Under the pieces are notes generated by a model. The model had not been told where the DNA came from. It did not search any database and saw only the letters and a list, made by a program, of their open reading frames with translations. From assembly GCA_035308525.1 (NCBI GenBank), contig DATGGM010000172.1, positions 1 to 64,000 on the forward strand: DNA of 64,000 nt. Reading direction: 5' to 3'. This stretch comes from Bog-159 sp035308525. GTDB taxonomy: Bacteria; Acidobacteriota; Terriglobia; Bryobacterales; Bryobacteraceae. The first letter of the stretch is position 1. Each line of letters opens with the position of its first letter. Below are positions 42,043 through 50,312 of this stretch, in pieces. Both the position numbers and the translations under genes were made by a program.

Positions 42043-43562
42043 AAGTCCTCACCGCCGCCCAGATGCGCGAAGTCGACCGGCGCACCATCGAAATGGGCAT
42101 GCCCGGGCTGGTGCTCATGGAGAACGCGGGTCAGCGCCTGGTGGATCTGCTCGCCGAAAAGTTCGCGCCACTCTCCGCGCAGCGCGTCGTAATTTTGTGC
42201 GGCAAAGGGAACAATGGCGGCGATGGCCTGGTGGTGGCGCGCCTGCTCTTTAGCCGGTCAGACCTGCGGCCCGCCTCGCTGCACGTCATACTGCTGGCCG
42301 CGCCGGACGAGCTCAAGGGAGACGCCGCGCAAAACTACCGCATGCTGCAGGTATGCGGGTGTCCGGTGGCCCGCGAGATTCCCTCGGAAGCGCAGTTGGC
42401 CACCATCGTGGTGGATGCGCTGCTGGGCACCGGCATCGATGGCCCGGCCACCGGCGCCATGCTGGAGGCCATCCGCCAGATCAACCGACGCTTTCCACTC
42501 GCCGAAGTTGTAGCGGTGGACATCCCATCCGGGATGCCCAGCGACTCCGGCCATCCCGTGGGCGAGCAGGCGCGCGCGAATTACACCGTCACCTTCACGG
42601 CTCCCAAGCCCGCCCAGGTGCTGCCGCCGAACTGTGACGCGGTGGGCGAGTTACACGTGGCGGCCATCGGCAGTCCGCCGGCTCTGTACGATGCGGACGA
42701 TGCCGTTTGGCTTTCGCTCATGCAGCCGTCCATGTTCGCAGGCCTGCTCGCGCCGCGTGCGCGCGACGGCCACAAGGGCACGTATGGCCATGTGCTGGCG
42801 ATCGCCGGCTCGCGCGGCAAGACCGGAGCGGCGGCCATGTGCGGCATGGCTGCGCTGCGCTCCGGCGCCGGCCTGGTGACCGTAGCTTCCGATGAATCCG
42901 CCATCCCCGTGATCGCCGGCCATGCGGCGGAGTTGATGACCGAGCCGCTGGACGCGGGCAGCATCGCGGCGTTGATCGAGAACAAGGACGTGATCGCCAT
43001 CGGTCCGGGATTGGGCACGCATCCGGATACCGTAGCCATGGTGCGGCGCGCGTTCGCCGAATTCCGGCAACCCATGGTAGTGGATGCCGACGCCCTCAAT
43101 GCGTTGGCCGGCAGTGACTGGTCGGGCAACGGCGGAATGCGCGTACTCACGCCGCATCCCGGCGAGATGGCCCGTCTCGCGGGCCAGACCACCGCCGAAA
43201 TCAGCGCGGACCGCGTGGCTGCCGCCCGCGGCCTGGCCACCCAGCGACAGGTCATGGTGGTCCTGAAAGGTCAGCGCAGCCTGATCGCCTTTCCCGATGG
43301 GCGCGTCTGGATCAATCCCACGGGCACGCCGGCGATGGGCACCGGCGGCACGGGCGATATCCTCACGGGTATGATCGCCGGCCTTCTGGGACAGTTCCCG
43401 CGCCAGCCTGACCTGGCCGTAGCCGCCGCCGTATACCTGCATGGACTGTCCGGGGAATTAGGGGCCGGCGCGGTCGGCGAAAAGTGCCTGACGGCCACCG
43501 ATCTGCTCCACTACCTTCCGGCGGCTCTGGAGGAGTGTGCCCGTCTTCCACAGCGCCTCTGA
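42039..43562 (+). CDS. nnr: Bifunctional NAD(P)H-hydrate repair enzyme Nnr
   Basis: 507 residues. The N-terminal half is the epimerase (YjeF-N): AAQMREVDRRTIEMGMPGLVLMENAGQRL, VILCGKGNNGGDGLVVARLL, VDALLGTGI. The C-terminal half is the ADP/ATP-dependent NAD(P)H-hydrate dehydratase (ribokinase-like): GHKGTYGHVLAIAGSRGKTGAAAMCGMAALRSGAGLV, AIGPGLGTHPDT, VDADALNAL and GTPAMGTGGTGDILTGMIAGLLGQ. It repairs damaged nicotinamide cofactors. The start codon is GTG, overlapping the phosphatase gene, and the end overlaps tsaE by 26 bases. Confidence 0.96.
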   Translation: MKVLTAAQMREVDRRTIEMGMPGLVLMENAGQRLVDLLAEKFAPLSAQRVVILCGKGNNGGDGLVVARLLFSRSDLRPASLHVILLAAPDELKGDAAQNYRMLQVCGCPVAREIPSEAQLATIVVDALLGTGIDGPATGAMLEAIRQINRRFPLAEVVAVDIPSGMPSDSGHPVGEQARANYTVTFTAPKPAQVLPPNCDAVGELHVAAIGSPPALYDADDAVWLSLMQPSMFAGLLAPRARDGHKGTYGHVLAIAGSRGKTGAAAMCGMAALRSGAGLVTVASDESAIPVIAGHAAELMTEPLDAGSIAALIENKDVIAIGPGLGTHPDTVAMVRRAFAEFRQPMVVDADALNALAGSDWSGNGGMRVLTPHPGEMARLAGQTTAEISADRVAAARGLATQRQVMVVLKGQRSLIAFPDGRVWINPTGTPAMGTGGTGDILTGMIAGLLGQFPRQPDLAVAAAVYLHGLSGELGAGAVGEKCLTATDLLHYLPAALEECARLPQRL

Positions 43563-43953
43563 AGAGGAAACCATCGCACTGGGGGAGCGCCTGGCGGAAT
43601 CGCTGCCGCGCGGCGCCACGGTGCTTCTGATCGGCAATCTGGGCGCGGGCAAAACCACTCTCGCCAAGGGCATCGTCAAAGGCATGCGCGCCGCGGAGCC
43701 GGAAGAAGTCTCCAGCCCGACTTTCACGCTCATCCATGAATACGGCACTCCGCCTGCCGTTTATCACGTCGATCTCTACCGTCTGGAGAGCGCCCGGGAC
43801 GTCGCCACCCTGGGTCTCGACGAGTTGTTTGACAGCCCCGCTCTGGTGCTGATCGAATGGGGCGAGCGTTTTTCCGAACTGATGCCGCCGGATCGCATCG
43901 AAATCCGCCTGCGCGCAGTGGACGGTGACGAGCGTGAGATTACCACCGGCTAG
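43537..43953 (+). CDS. tsaE: tRNA threonylcarbamoyladenosine biosynthesis ATPase TsaE
   Basis: 138 residues. Walker A GNLGAGKTTLAKGIVKGMR, SPTFTLIHEYG (switch I), YHVDLYRLES and IEWGERFSELMP are the family marks. TsaE supports t6A37 formation on ANN-reading tRNAs together with TsaB and TsaD. The gene starts with GTG inside the end of nnr, an arrangement common in bacteria, and is followed by hisS after 21 bases. Length is typical. Confidence 0.95.
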   Translation: MPVFHSASEEETIALGERLAESLPRGATVLLIGNLGAGKTTLAKGIVKGMRAAEPEEVSSPTFTLIHEYGTPPAVYHVDLYRLESARDVATLGLDELFDSPALVLIEWGERFSELMPPDRIEIRLRAVDGDEREITTG

Positions 43954-43974
43954 TCGCATAAACTGGTAATTACC

Positions 43975-45243
43975 ATGCAGTTTGACCCGCCGCGCGGCAT
44001 GCGCGACTTCTATCCCGAGGACCTCGATCTGCGCGACCGCATCTTCGCCGCCTGGACCGACGCCTCCACCCGCCACGGCTTCCAGCGCTTCGAGCCGCCC
44101 GTCGTCGAATCGTTCGAGCTGCTGGCGCGCAAGGCCGGCGAGGAGGTGGCCCAGCAGATCTACCACTTTGAAGACAAATCCAACCGCCAGTTGGCGCTCC
44201 GTCCGGAGGTGACTCCCTCGCTGGTGCGCATGATCAGCGCGCGCGCGCAGCAGATGGTTTTTCCGGCCAAATGGTGGACCATCGGGCAATGCTTCCGCTA
44301 CGAGCGCATGACTCGCGGCCGCAAGCGCGAACACTTCCAATGGAACCTCGACATCGTAGGCGAGCCCTCCGTGCAGGCCGAGGCCTGGATACTGGCCTGC
44401 GTTACCAGCGCCCTCGGCGCCCTCGGCATGGGGCCGCGCGACGTGCGCATCCATGTCAATAACCGGCAGGTGGTGGCGCATTTGCTTTGCGAGATGGGAG
44501 TGCCCGCCGAGCGCCACGTGGATGTGTTCATGGTGCTCGACAAGAAAGGCAAAGTGCCGGCCGAGACCATGAAGGAGATGCTGGTCGAGAAGGGGATTAC
44601 GTCCGCGGCCGCCGCACAGGTAATGGGACAACTCGAATCCGCTGCGCCGCTGGCGGAAACTCCTGCCGCCGAGGAGGTGCGCCGCCTGTTCGACCTGGCG
44701 GATGCCATGGGCTTCGCCGATTATCTCCAGTTCGATTCCGGCGTGGTGCGCGGCCTCTCCTACTACACCGGCACCGTATTCGAGGGCTTCGACACCGAGC
44801 GCCGTTTCCGCGCCATTTTCGGCGGCGGCCGTTACGACAACCTGTTTGGCGACATGACCGGCGCCGCCCGCCCCGCTGTCGGCATGGGTTTCGGCGACGT
44901 GGTGATCGCCGAAATTCTGACCGAGTTGAAAGGACTGTCGCCGGCCAAGCCTGCCATTGAAGTATGTGTAGGCATGTTCGATCCGGCGCTCGGCCGCGAA
45001 GCCGCGCAGGTCGCCGCGCAACTGGCGTCCGCCGGTATTCCAACCGACCTGGCGTTCTCCGCCGGCAAACCCGCGAAGTTTTTCAGTTACGCCGATAAGC
45101 GCGGCGCGCGCTTCACCGTGTTCCTGGCTCCGGATGAGGTGCGCGAGGGCGCCGCGGCGGTTAAGGAAATGGCCACCGGCCAGCAGGCTACGGTAGCCCT
45201 GCAGGAGCTGTCGCAGTGGCTGCTCGCGCGCTTGCCGCGTTAG
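43975..45243 (+). CDS. hisS: Histidine--tRNA ligase
   Basis: 422 residues, a class II synthetase. Motifs seen are RGMRDFYPED at the start, LRPEVTPSLVRMIS, motif 2 FRYERMTRGRKREHFQWNLDIVG, the HisA site RGLSYYTGTVFEGFDTERRFRAIFGGGRYDNL, and the C-terminal anticodon-binding alpha/beta domain (EVCVGMFDPALGREAAQVAAQL, AKFFSYADKRGARF). It charges tRNA-His. The gene ends the plus-strand run from the phosphatase gene, and its stop directly abuts the stop of the convergent pentapeptide gene. Confidence 0.97.
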   Translation: MQFDPPRGMRDFYPEDLDLRDRIFAAWTDASTRHGFQRFEPPVVESFELLARKAGEEVAQQIYHFEDKSNRQLALRPEVTPSLVRMISARAQQMVFPAKWWTIGQCFRYERMTRGRKREHFQWNLDIVGEPSVQAEAWILACVTSALGALGMGPRDVRIHVNNRQVVAHLLCEMGVPAERHVDVFMVLDKKGKVPAETMKEMLVEKGITSAAAAQVMGQLESAAPLAETPAAEEVRRLFDLADAMGFADYLQFDSGVVRGLSYYTGTVFEGFDTERRFRAIFGGGRYDNLFGDMTGAARPAVGMGFGDVVIAEILTELKGLSPAKPAIEVCVGMFDPALGREAAQVAAQLASAGIPTDLAFSAGKPAKFFSYADKRGARFTVFLAPDEVREGAAAVKEMATGQQATVALQELSQWLLARLPR

Positions 45244-45657
45244 TCAGAACGCCGCGACACGGCCCTTCTTGGGCCAGTTTTCCGGCGCGTGTAAATCCTC
45301 CGGAAGCTTGGTCTGCCCGTCGCCGTGCGTGTGGCGCAGTTGTTCCTCGGTCAGATCCTCGGCTGTGGAAAGATCCGCGCCGCAGATATTGGCGTGCGAA
45401 AGATCGACTCCCATCAGCCGCGCTCCCACCAGGTTGGCGCCCCTCAGGTCCGCGTGCCGAAGGTCCGCGCCGCGCAGGCTGGCCAGCACCAGATCGGCCT
45501 CGCAGAGTTGCGCGTGCGCCAGGTTGGCCAGCGTCAGGTCCGCGCCGCGCATGACGGCGTACGCCAGATCCGGCTTTACTTTAGGATTCTCCGCGCGCCA
45601 GTTGTTCCAGGCGTCCACGTCGCTCATCAACAGTTCAAAATGTTCTTTGTCGGCCAT
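45244..45657 (-). CDS. Pentapeptide repeat protein
   Basis: 137 residues. After a short N-terminal helix (LMSDVDAWNNWRAENP) come about twelve A(D/N)Lxx units: YAVMRGADLTLANLAHAQLCEADLVLASLRGADLRHADLRGANL and so on, which form a right-handed quadrilateral beta-helix. A 30-residue end without repeats follows. The N-terminal AWNNWR segment is often seen before such repeats in related proteins. Cytoplasmic; some family members mimic DNA to inhibit gyrase, but most are of unknown role. Confidence 0.9.
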   Translation of the reverse strand: MADKEHFELLMSDVDAWNNWRAENPKVKPDLAYAVMRGADLTLANLAHAQLCEADLVLASLRGADLRHADLRGANLVGARLMGVDLSHANICGADLSTAEDLTEEQLRHTHGDGQTKLPEDLHAPENWPKKGRVAAF

Positions 45658-45664
45658 TCATCAA

Positions 45665-46141
45665 TCATTGTAACGCTCTGGTCATCTGCAAGCCATCGCC
45701 GCCGTCCTCGTAGTAGCGGCGCGCCAGGCGCCCCTCGCGGAAACCGAACCCGCCATACAATTCCTGCGCGGCAATATTGCCGGGGCGTACCATCAACTCC
45801 ACGCGGCGCAGGCCCGCTTTCCGCAGCTTGTGGAGCACATGCCGCAGGAGCGCGTCCGCCACGCCGCTTCTCCGGTATTGCGGATGCACCGCGAGCGAAA
45901 CGATCTCCGCTGTGCGCTTCTCTGTGGAAGCCGCCAGGTAGCCCGCGATCCGTCCACCCAGCTTGGCCGCCAGGAAGAGTTCCGGCCAGTCCCGATAGAG
46001 CTCCAGGAACAAAGCGCGCGGCCAGGCCTGCTTGCCGAAGCTGGCGCGCTCGATCCATAGAATGCGCTCCAGGTGGCGGAGGCGGAACGGAACGATCTGG
46101 ATGCGGCGCGTCAGATGGCGTTGGCGGTCGAGAGGCCGCAA
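45665..46141 (-). CDS. rimI: Ribosomal-protein-alanine N-acetyltransferase RimI-like
   Basis: 158 residues of the GNAT fold: VPFRLRHLERILWIERASF, LGGRIAGYLAASTEKRTAEIVSLAVHPQYRRSGVADALLRHVLHKL with the acetyl-CoA loop (RRSGVA), and RPGNIAAQELYGGFGFREGRLARRYYEDGGDGLQM typical of RimI. Its target would be the N-terminus of S18, though other substrates are possible. The only start codon that fits is a TTG at 46141, which makes it overlap the end of fabI by 31 bases, so reinitiation or coupling is likely. Confidence 0.9.
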   Translation of the reverse strand: MRPLDRQRHLTRRIQIVPFRLRHLERILWIERASFGKQAWPRALFLELYRDWPELFLAAKLGGRIAGYLAASTEKRTAEIVSLAVHPQYRRSGVADALLRHVLHKLRKAGLRRVELMVRPGNIAAQELYGGFGFREGRLARRYYEDGGDGLQMTRALQ

Positions 46142-47010
46142 TCGATGTGAATCACCTGGCCGGTAATTTTGCGCGAGTAGTCGCTGCCCAGGAACAGGGC
46201 GCTATCCGCCACATCCTCCTTGGATACGGTTTCCTCAATCGCGCATCGCTCGGCTGCCAGCTCCTGAAAATGCTTCCAGGCGGCGCTAGCCACCGCCAGC
46301 GGGTCCGCATGATTCTCGCCGCGCGCCATTTCGATGGCTTCCTGGAAGACCCGCGCGCGCTGCTGCTCCAGCGCTTCCGGATTCCGCAGAAACGCGCCCA
46401 TAATCCCGGTGGCCGCTACCGTCTCGATGGGTCCGGGCGAAAGCGCGTTCACCCGAATCTTGTTACGGCCCAGCTCCAGAGCCAGGTAGCGCATCGCGCT
46501 TTCCAGGGCGGCTTTGGAAACCCCCATCAGCCCGTAAGAAGCCTCGGCGCGCTCCGATGCCTGGTATGTCAGCGTGATCACACTGCCCCATTCCCGCAGG
46601 TTCGGCTTGGCGAATTTCACCGTCTTGCACAGCGAGTGCGCGGATATGGTCAGGCTCTGGCAGAATCCTTCCACACTGCAATTCGACGCCGGCTCCGTGA
46701 ACAGCTCGTTGGGCGCGAAGGCGATGGCGTGCACCAGCACATCGATCGGATTGTTTTGGAAGCGGGCGAAAAAGTTGGTGAGTTCTCCGTCAATCAGCAC
46801 GTCGCAGCGATCGCCCTGCACTGCGGGATTGTGCAGCAGGAGTAGACGTACGCGGCTGAAGAACTTCTGCTGGTAGCCGATGAAGACGTGCGCGCCGTGG
46901 TCCGCGAATCGCTTGGCGATGGCCCAGGCCAGACTGGACTCGTCGGCCACGCCCAGCACCACTACATTTTTACCCTCTAATCCCATTCCCCGCTGGCCCG
47001 TTGGCGTCAT
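46111..47010 (-). CDS. fabI: Enoyl-ACP reductase (FabI family)
   Basis: 299 residues. The atypical FabI-style Rossmann start GLEGKNVVVLGVADESSLAWAIAKRFADHGAHVFIGYQ precedes IDVLVHAIAFAP and the active-site part TLTYQASERAEASYGLMGVSKAALESAMRYLALELG, with Tyr and Lys placed as in FabI, then IRVNALSPGPIET and an ending ITGQVIHIDCG. It reduces enoyl-ACP in fatty-acid elongation. The protein is somewhat longer than E. coli FabI, with an extra stretch near 210-240 (RGENHADPLAVAS). The ATG at 47010 has GAGGA about 12 bases upstream. Confidence 0.93.
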   Translation of the reverse strand: MTPTGQRGMGLEGKNVVVLGVADESSLAWAIAKRFADHGAHVFIGYQQKFFSRVRLLLLHNPAVQGDRCDVLIDGELTNFFARFQNNPIDVLVHAIAFAPNELFTEPASNCSVEGFCQSLTISAHSLCKTVKFAKPNLREWGSVITLTYQASERAEASYGLMGVSKAALESAMRYLALELGRNKIRVNALSPGPIETVAATGIMGAFLRNPEALEQQRARVFQEAIEMARGENHADPLAVASAAWKHFQELAAERCAIEETVSKEDVADSALFLGSDYSRKITGQVIHIDCGLSTANAI

Positions 47011-47082
47011 TGTGTAAGCAGTCCTCGCTTATTCAAAATAACGCAGTTCTGGGCTGGGAGATCGGAGAAGGGGCAGCGGGGA

Positions 47083-47253
47083 TCAGGCGACCCGTCGAGC
47101 CCTGGAGATGATGGCAGCCAGTTCTGGCGGCCGCCGCATCCGGATCAGCCGAATCTCCTCAAGCAAGCGGATGGCTTTTTCCAATTCGGTGCGGCGATGG
47201 TGGAGCTTTGACAGTTCTACGTTTGGGGGAGTAAACGAGCGCTGTGGCGACAT
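47083..47253 (-). CDS. Small basic helical protein, possible gene upstream of fabI
   Basis: A 56-codon frame from ATG at 47253. The product (MSPQRSFTPPNVELSKLHHR, then RTELEKAIRLLEEIRLIRM, then basic end RARRVA) looks like a compact helical protein with alternating charge. It lies 72 bases before fabI in the same direction and downstream of a repeat-containing promoter region. No family recognised, and the ribosome site is weak (GGAG 14 bases away), so it may be a leader frame or not a gene. Confidence 0.4.
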   Translation of the reverse strand: MSPQRSFTPPNVELSKLHHRRTELEKAIRLLEEIRLIRMRRPPELAAIISRARRVA

Positions 47254-47302
47254 TTGATTAGAGGATGCTCCTTATCTGATATAGGACTACTCCGTAAACA
47301 CC

Positions 47303-47327
47303 AGGTGTAATCCTAGGTGTAACCTAG
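47303..47327. repeat. Direct and inverted repeat cluster upstream of fabI, operator-like
   Basis: Two copies of AGGTGTAA at 47303-47310 and 47315-47322 lie 12 bases apart. The second copy also sits within an inverted repeat CTAGGT-GTA-ACCTAG (47313-47327). The cluster is in the minus-strand promoter region of the small ORF and fabI, so it looks like a regulator binding site. Confidence 0.5.
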
Positions 47328-47339
47328 AAGTCACCCTAG

Positions 47340-47360
47340 AAAAAACCCCCATTTGGGGGT
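47340..47360 (-). terminator. Rho-independent terminator of the S9 peptidase gene
   Basis: Read on the minus strand, ACCCCC-AAAT-GGGGGT is followed directly by a run of T residues (the A run at 47345-47340). The stem is six perfect pairs with a four-base loop, 67 bases past the stop at 47427. Confidence 0.8.
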
Positions 47361-47426
47361 ATACTCAGTGCTCTTTTGAGGGGGTACTAGCAACGGTTAG
47401 CTATCTTTGCCAAGTTTTTGGGATAC

Positions 47427-50156
47427 TCATTCGGACATTTCGGCCGTCAACGTTGCCCCGCCCATTTCGGGAACGGCAGCTGAAAACTTCAACGGTTTGT
47501 GGGAATCCTTGGTGATCCATACCGTGATCTTTTCGGGACCGCCATCCCCCGATGTGATCTCAACTTTGTATGTATCGACGCTGGCTCCCGCAATGCTCAC
47601 TTTCTCCGACCCGGTGACTTCCAGCTTCATCACCTTGTCTTTCTGCTTCTGGACGTCGAAGTTCCGGAACGCCGTCGAGTAGCCTTCCGCCAGCGGCAAG
47701 CACGCGATCACCGCCGGAGCCGCCGATGCCTCGGGAAAGATCGGACCGCTCAAATCCGCCGTGATGGGTTTGTCCGAACCGTTCATCTTCATCGATCCGG
47801 TAGCCTTGTTATCCTTGAAAGCGATCTCGATCTCCACCGGACCCTGATGGATCGACCGTTTGCGGACCACCAGCGAATCCTTGTCCAGCACCATCAAATC
47901 GGTGGCCTCGCCCATCGGGGTGGTCATGCGGTCCGTAACCGTCCAGGCGCCATTTTCGGTTTTGATCTCTTCGGCCAGGCTCAGCGGTATCGTTTGGGCG
48001 CCCATCGTGAGCGTCACCTTGTACTTGTACGTTCCGGGCTGCAGCGGCGACGCAATCCTGGGAACGGTCACCGACCCGGCGTCCATCATGCGCGCCAGAA
48101 CCACCGTTTTGGGATCGACTGTAATTTCCTTCAGCCGCGTGGCCACCTCCGGCGTCATATCCTCCTGATACCGGCCGCCCAGGTAATGCGCCAGGAATTT
48201 CTCGCTGGCCGCGAACATCGCCATGTTATTGACGGGCCGTGCGAACCCATGACCTTCATCCGGCGCCACCAGGTATTCCACCGGAAATCCGCGGTCGCGC
48301 AGCGCGATCACGATCTGGTCCGATTCCGCCTTGTTCACACGCGGATCGTTAGCCCCCTGCACCACCATCAGTGGTGTCTTGATCTTGTCCGCCGAATTCA
48401 GAGGCGACTGCCGCCGCAACTGCGCCTTGCCTTCCGGCTTGGTGGGATCTCCCATGCGCAGATAGAACATCTTGCGTATCGGCTCCCAATACGGCGGAAT
48501 CGAATCGAGCAGCGTAATCAAGTTCGACGGTCCCACGATGGAGACCGCGGCGGCATACATATCGGGCGTGAACGCCACACCCGCCAGCGTGGCATAGCCG
48601 CCGTAGGATCCGCCGATTATTCCCGTCCGCTTGGGGTCCGCAATGCCTTTCGACACCAGGTATTTCGCGCCCCAGGTCAAATCGTCCTGCATCTTGTCGC
48701 CCCATTGGCGGTTGCCGGCGTCCAGAAACTTCTTTCCGTAACCGGTCGAGGCGCGGAAGTTGGGCTCCAGCACCGCGTAGCCGCGGTTGGCGAAGAACTG
48801 CGCCATGCCGTTGTATCCCCACACGTCCCGTCCCCACGGTCCGCCGTGCGGGAGAATGAGCGTGGGCAGATTCTTCGCCGGCACGCCTTTCGGCAGTGTC
48901 AGGTAGGCCGGAATCTCCAGGCCGTCGGACGAATCGTAACGGATGGCTTCCATGGTGGCCAGATCCTGCCGCGGCAGCTTCTGGCGGATTTTATATTGGG
49001 GCGTCAGCTTGCGTGCCCGGCGGTCGAACAGGTACATCTGCCCCGGCTCCGTGTCGGAGTTCGCCGAAATCAGCCAAAACTGTTCGTCGCGGGTGTGCGA
49101 GCTGAAATTGATTTCGTTGCCCGACAGTTTACCTTGCAGAAATTTGTAGTCCGATTCGAAGGTTTTATCCTTCCAGTAAATGCGCCGCTTGTCATACTGG
49201 TACACGGTGGCGATTAACTGATCGCTCGCTTCGGAGAAAAGCGCATTTCCGAAATCCACGCGGTTCTCCGGATCGCGCTCCACCAGTTCTTCCTTGCCGC
49301 TCTCCACGTCCATGAGTTCCAGCTTGGACAGGTTCTCGGCCGCGCCCTTGTTGGTGTCGAGGTAGAAGCGCTTGCCGTCCTTATGAAACTGGATGGGATT
49401 GCAGGTCTCCAGCACGTCGCAGGAATAGATCTTGGTGAAGCCGTTATCGTCCACCCGCAGGATCTCGGTGTCGCCGCTATCGGTCGAGCGGGTGGCCAGC
49501 CGCAGCCGATCCTGGCGGTCGAAGATCCAGCCTGTGATGCGATCCGTGTTCTTGCGCAGCAGGGTGCGCTCACTGGTGGAGATCCGTACCTTGTACAGGT
49601 CGTGCCAGGATTTGTCGCGGTCGTTCAGCCCTACATAGATGATGTCGGGCTCGCCGCGGGGCACCTCATAAGGTATCGCGCGCACTCCCTTGATGTCCGT
49701 CAGGTTCCGTGCCGCCGGCACTGGCGCTCCGGCCGCCGGCGCGTCCGCCGGGTTCACGGCGTACACGTTGTAGTTCTCGTCTCCCAGTTTGTCCTGCGCA
49801 TACAGGACATACTTGCCGTCGCGGCTCCAAAAATATGCTGAGATCGGCCGTTTCTTGTCGTTCGTGATGGGCTTGGCCGCATCGAACGACTCATCGGTCT
49901 TCTTTACCCAGATGTTGCGAGTCTTGTCCAATGGCTTGAGGAATGCGATGTATTTCCCGTCCGGGGAGATCTGTGCGCCGGCTATTTCAGGATCGCCGAA
50001 GAACAACTCGCGGTCGATTAGCGGCGGCTGTTGCGCCATGGCCGGCGCTATTGCCAGCAAAACAGTCAGGGAGAGCCTGCTTAGGGAGCTCATGCGGTTT
50101 CGTCCGTAACTGAGTATAGCCCGAAAAAGCAGCAGGTTAGCTGGCAATATGATCAT
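47427..50156 (-). CDS. Secreted S9 family peptidase (prolyl oligopeptidase type)
   Basis: 909 residues. After a hydrophobic signal-like N-terminus (LSRLSLTVLLAIAPAMAQQ) comes a seven-bladed propeller, then the hydrolase domain: LILPHGGPWGRDVWGYNGMAQFFANRGYAVLEPNFRASTGYG, the nucleophile in GIIGGSYGGYATLAG, Asp in VVQGANDPRVNKAESDQ and His in APDEGHGFARP. About 210 extra residues follow the usual end (from TPEVATRLKEI on), a beta-rich appendage not typical of the family. The ATG at 50156 has GGAGGG at ideal spacing; an ATG at 50093 gives a tighter signal peptide. It probably degrades exported peptides. A terminator lies at 47340. Confidence 0.92.
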   Translation of the reverse strand: MIILPANLLLFRAILSYGRNRMSSLSRLSLTVLLAIAPAMAQQPPLIDRELFFGDPEIAGAQISPDGKYIAFLKPLDKTRNIWVKKTDESFDAAKPITNDKKRPISAYFWSRDGKYVLYAQDKLGDENYNVYAVNPADAPAAGAPVPAARNLTDIKGVRAIPYEVPRGEPDIIYVGLNDRDKSWHDLYKVRISTSERTLLRKNTDRITGWIFDRQDRLRLATRSTDSGDTEILRVDDNGFTKIYSCDVLETCNPIQFHKDGKRFYLDTNKGAAENLSKLELMDVESGKEELVERDPENRVDFGNALFSEASDQLIATVYQYDKRRIYWKDKTFESDYKFLQGKLSGNEINFSSHTRDEQFWLISANSDTEPGQMYLFDRRARKLTPQYKIRQKLPRQDLATMEAIRYDSSDGLEIPAYLTLPKGVPAKNLPTLILPHGGPWGRDVWGYNGMAQFFANRGYAVLEPNFRASTGYGKKFLDAGNRQWGDKMQDDLTWGAKYLVSKGIADPKRTGIIGGSYGGYATLAGVAFTPDMYAAAVSIVGPSNLITLLDSIPPYWEPIRKMFYLRMGDPTKPEGKAQLRRQSPLNSADKIKTPLMVVQGANDPRVNKAESDQIVIALRDRGFPVEYLVAPDEGHGFARPVNNMAMFAASEKFLAHYLGGRYQEDMTPEVATRLKEITVDPKTVVLARMMDAGSVTVPRIASPLQPGTYKYKVTLTMGAQTIPLSLAEEIKTENGAWTVTDRMTTPMGEATDLMVLDKDSLVVRKRSIHQGPVEIEIAFKDNKATGSMKMNGSDKPITADLSGPIFPEASAAPAVIACLPLAEGYSTAFRNFDVQKQKDKVMKLEVTGSEKVSIAGASVDTYKVEITSGDGGPEKITVWITKDSHKPLKFSAAVPEMGGATLTAEMSE

Positions 50157-50184
50157 CGAGTGACCCTCCTTTCCGCTTCGTGAT

Positions 50185-50284
50185 GGAAGGCCCGTTCTGT
50201 GATCCCTGGCCTTCCCGATCGAAGCCCCTGTGCTTCTCTCAGGAACTCGCTCCTCCATCCTCAGGCGGAAAGGTCTCCGCCTGA
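50185..50284. other. Hairpin-rich intergenic region, candidate structured leader
   Basis: Three perfect inverted repeats lie in a row: GGAAGGCC/GGCCTTCC (50185-50192 and 50208-50215), GAAGC/GCTTC (50221-50225 and 50232-50236) and TCAGGCGGA/TCCGCCTGA (50261-50269 and 50276-50284). The region separates the divergent S9 peptidase and TIM-barrel genes and would fall in the 5' leader of the peptidase transcript. I could not match it to a known riboswitch. Confidence 0.5.
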
Positions 50285-50312
50285 AAAGTGTCTGGATGCG
50301 AATGGTGCTTAA

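Noticed and set aside
43363..45021. Minus-strand open frame of 552 codons across tsaE and hisS
   Set aside because: The other strand encodes TsaE and HisS; this frame is a shadow in high-GC DNA.
47499..49217. Plus-strand open frame of 572 codons across the S9 peptidase gene
   Set aside because: The opposite strand codes for an S9 peptidase with all catalytic motifs; this frame has no recognisable domain.
50160..50312. Glycine or TPP riboswitch in the S9 peptidase leader
   Set aside because: Short stretches such as CTCAGGCGGAAAGG recall the glycine aptamer, but the core pairing and the CCGAAGG element are missing; only a structured region is reported.
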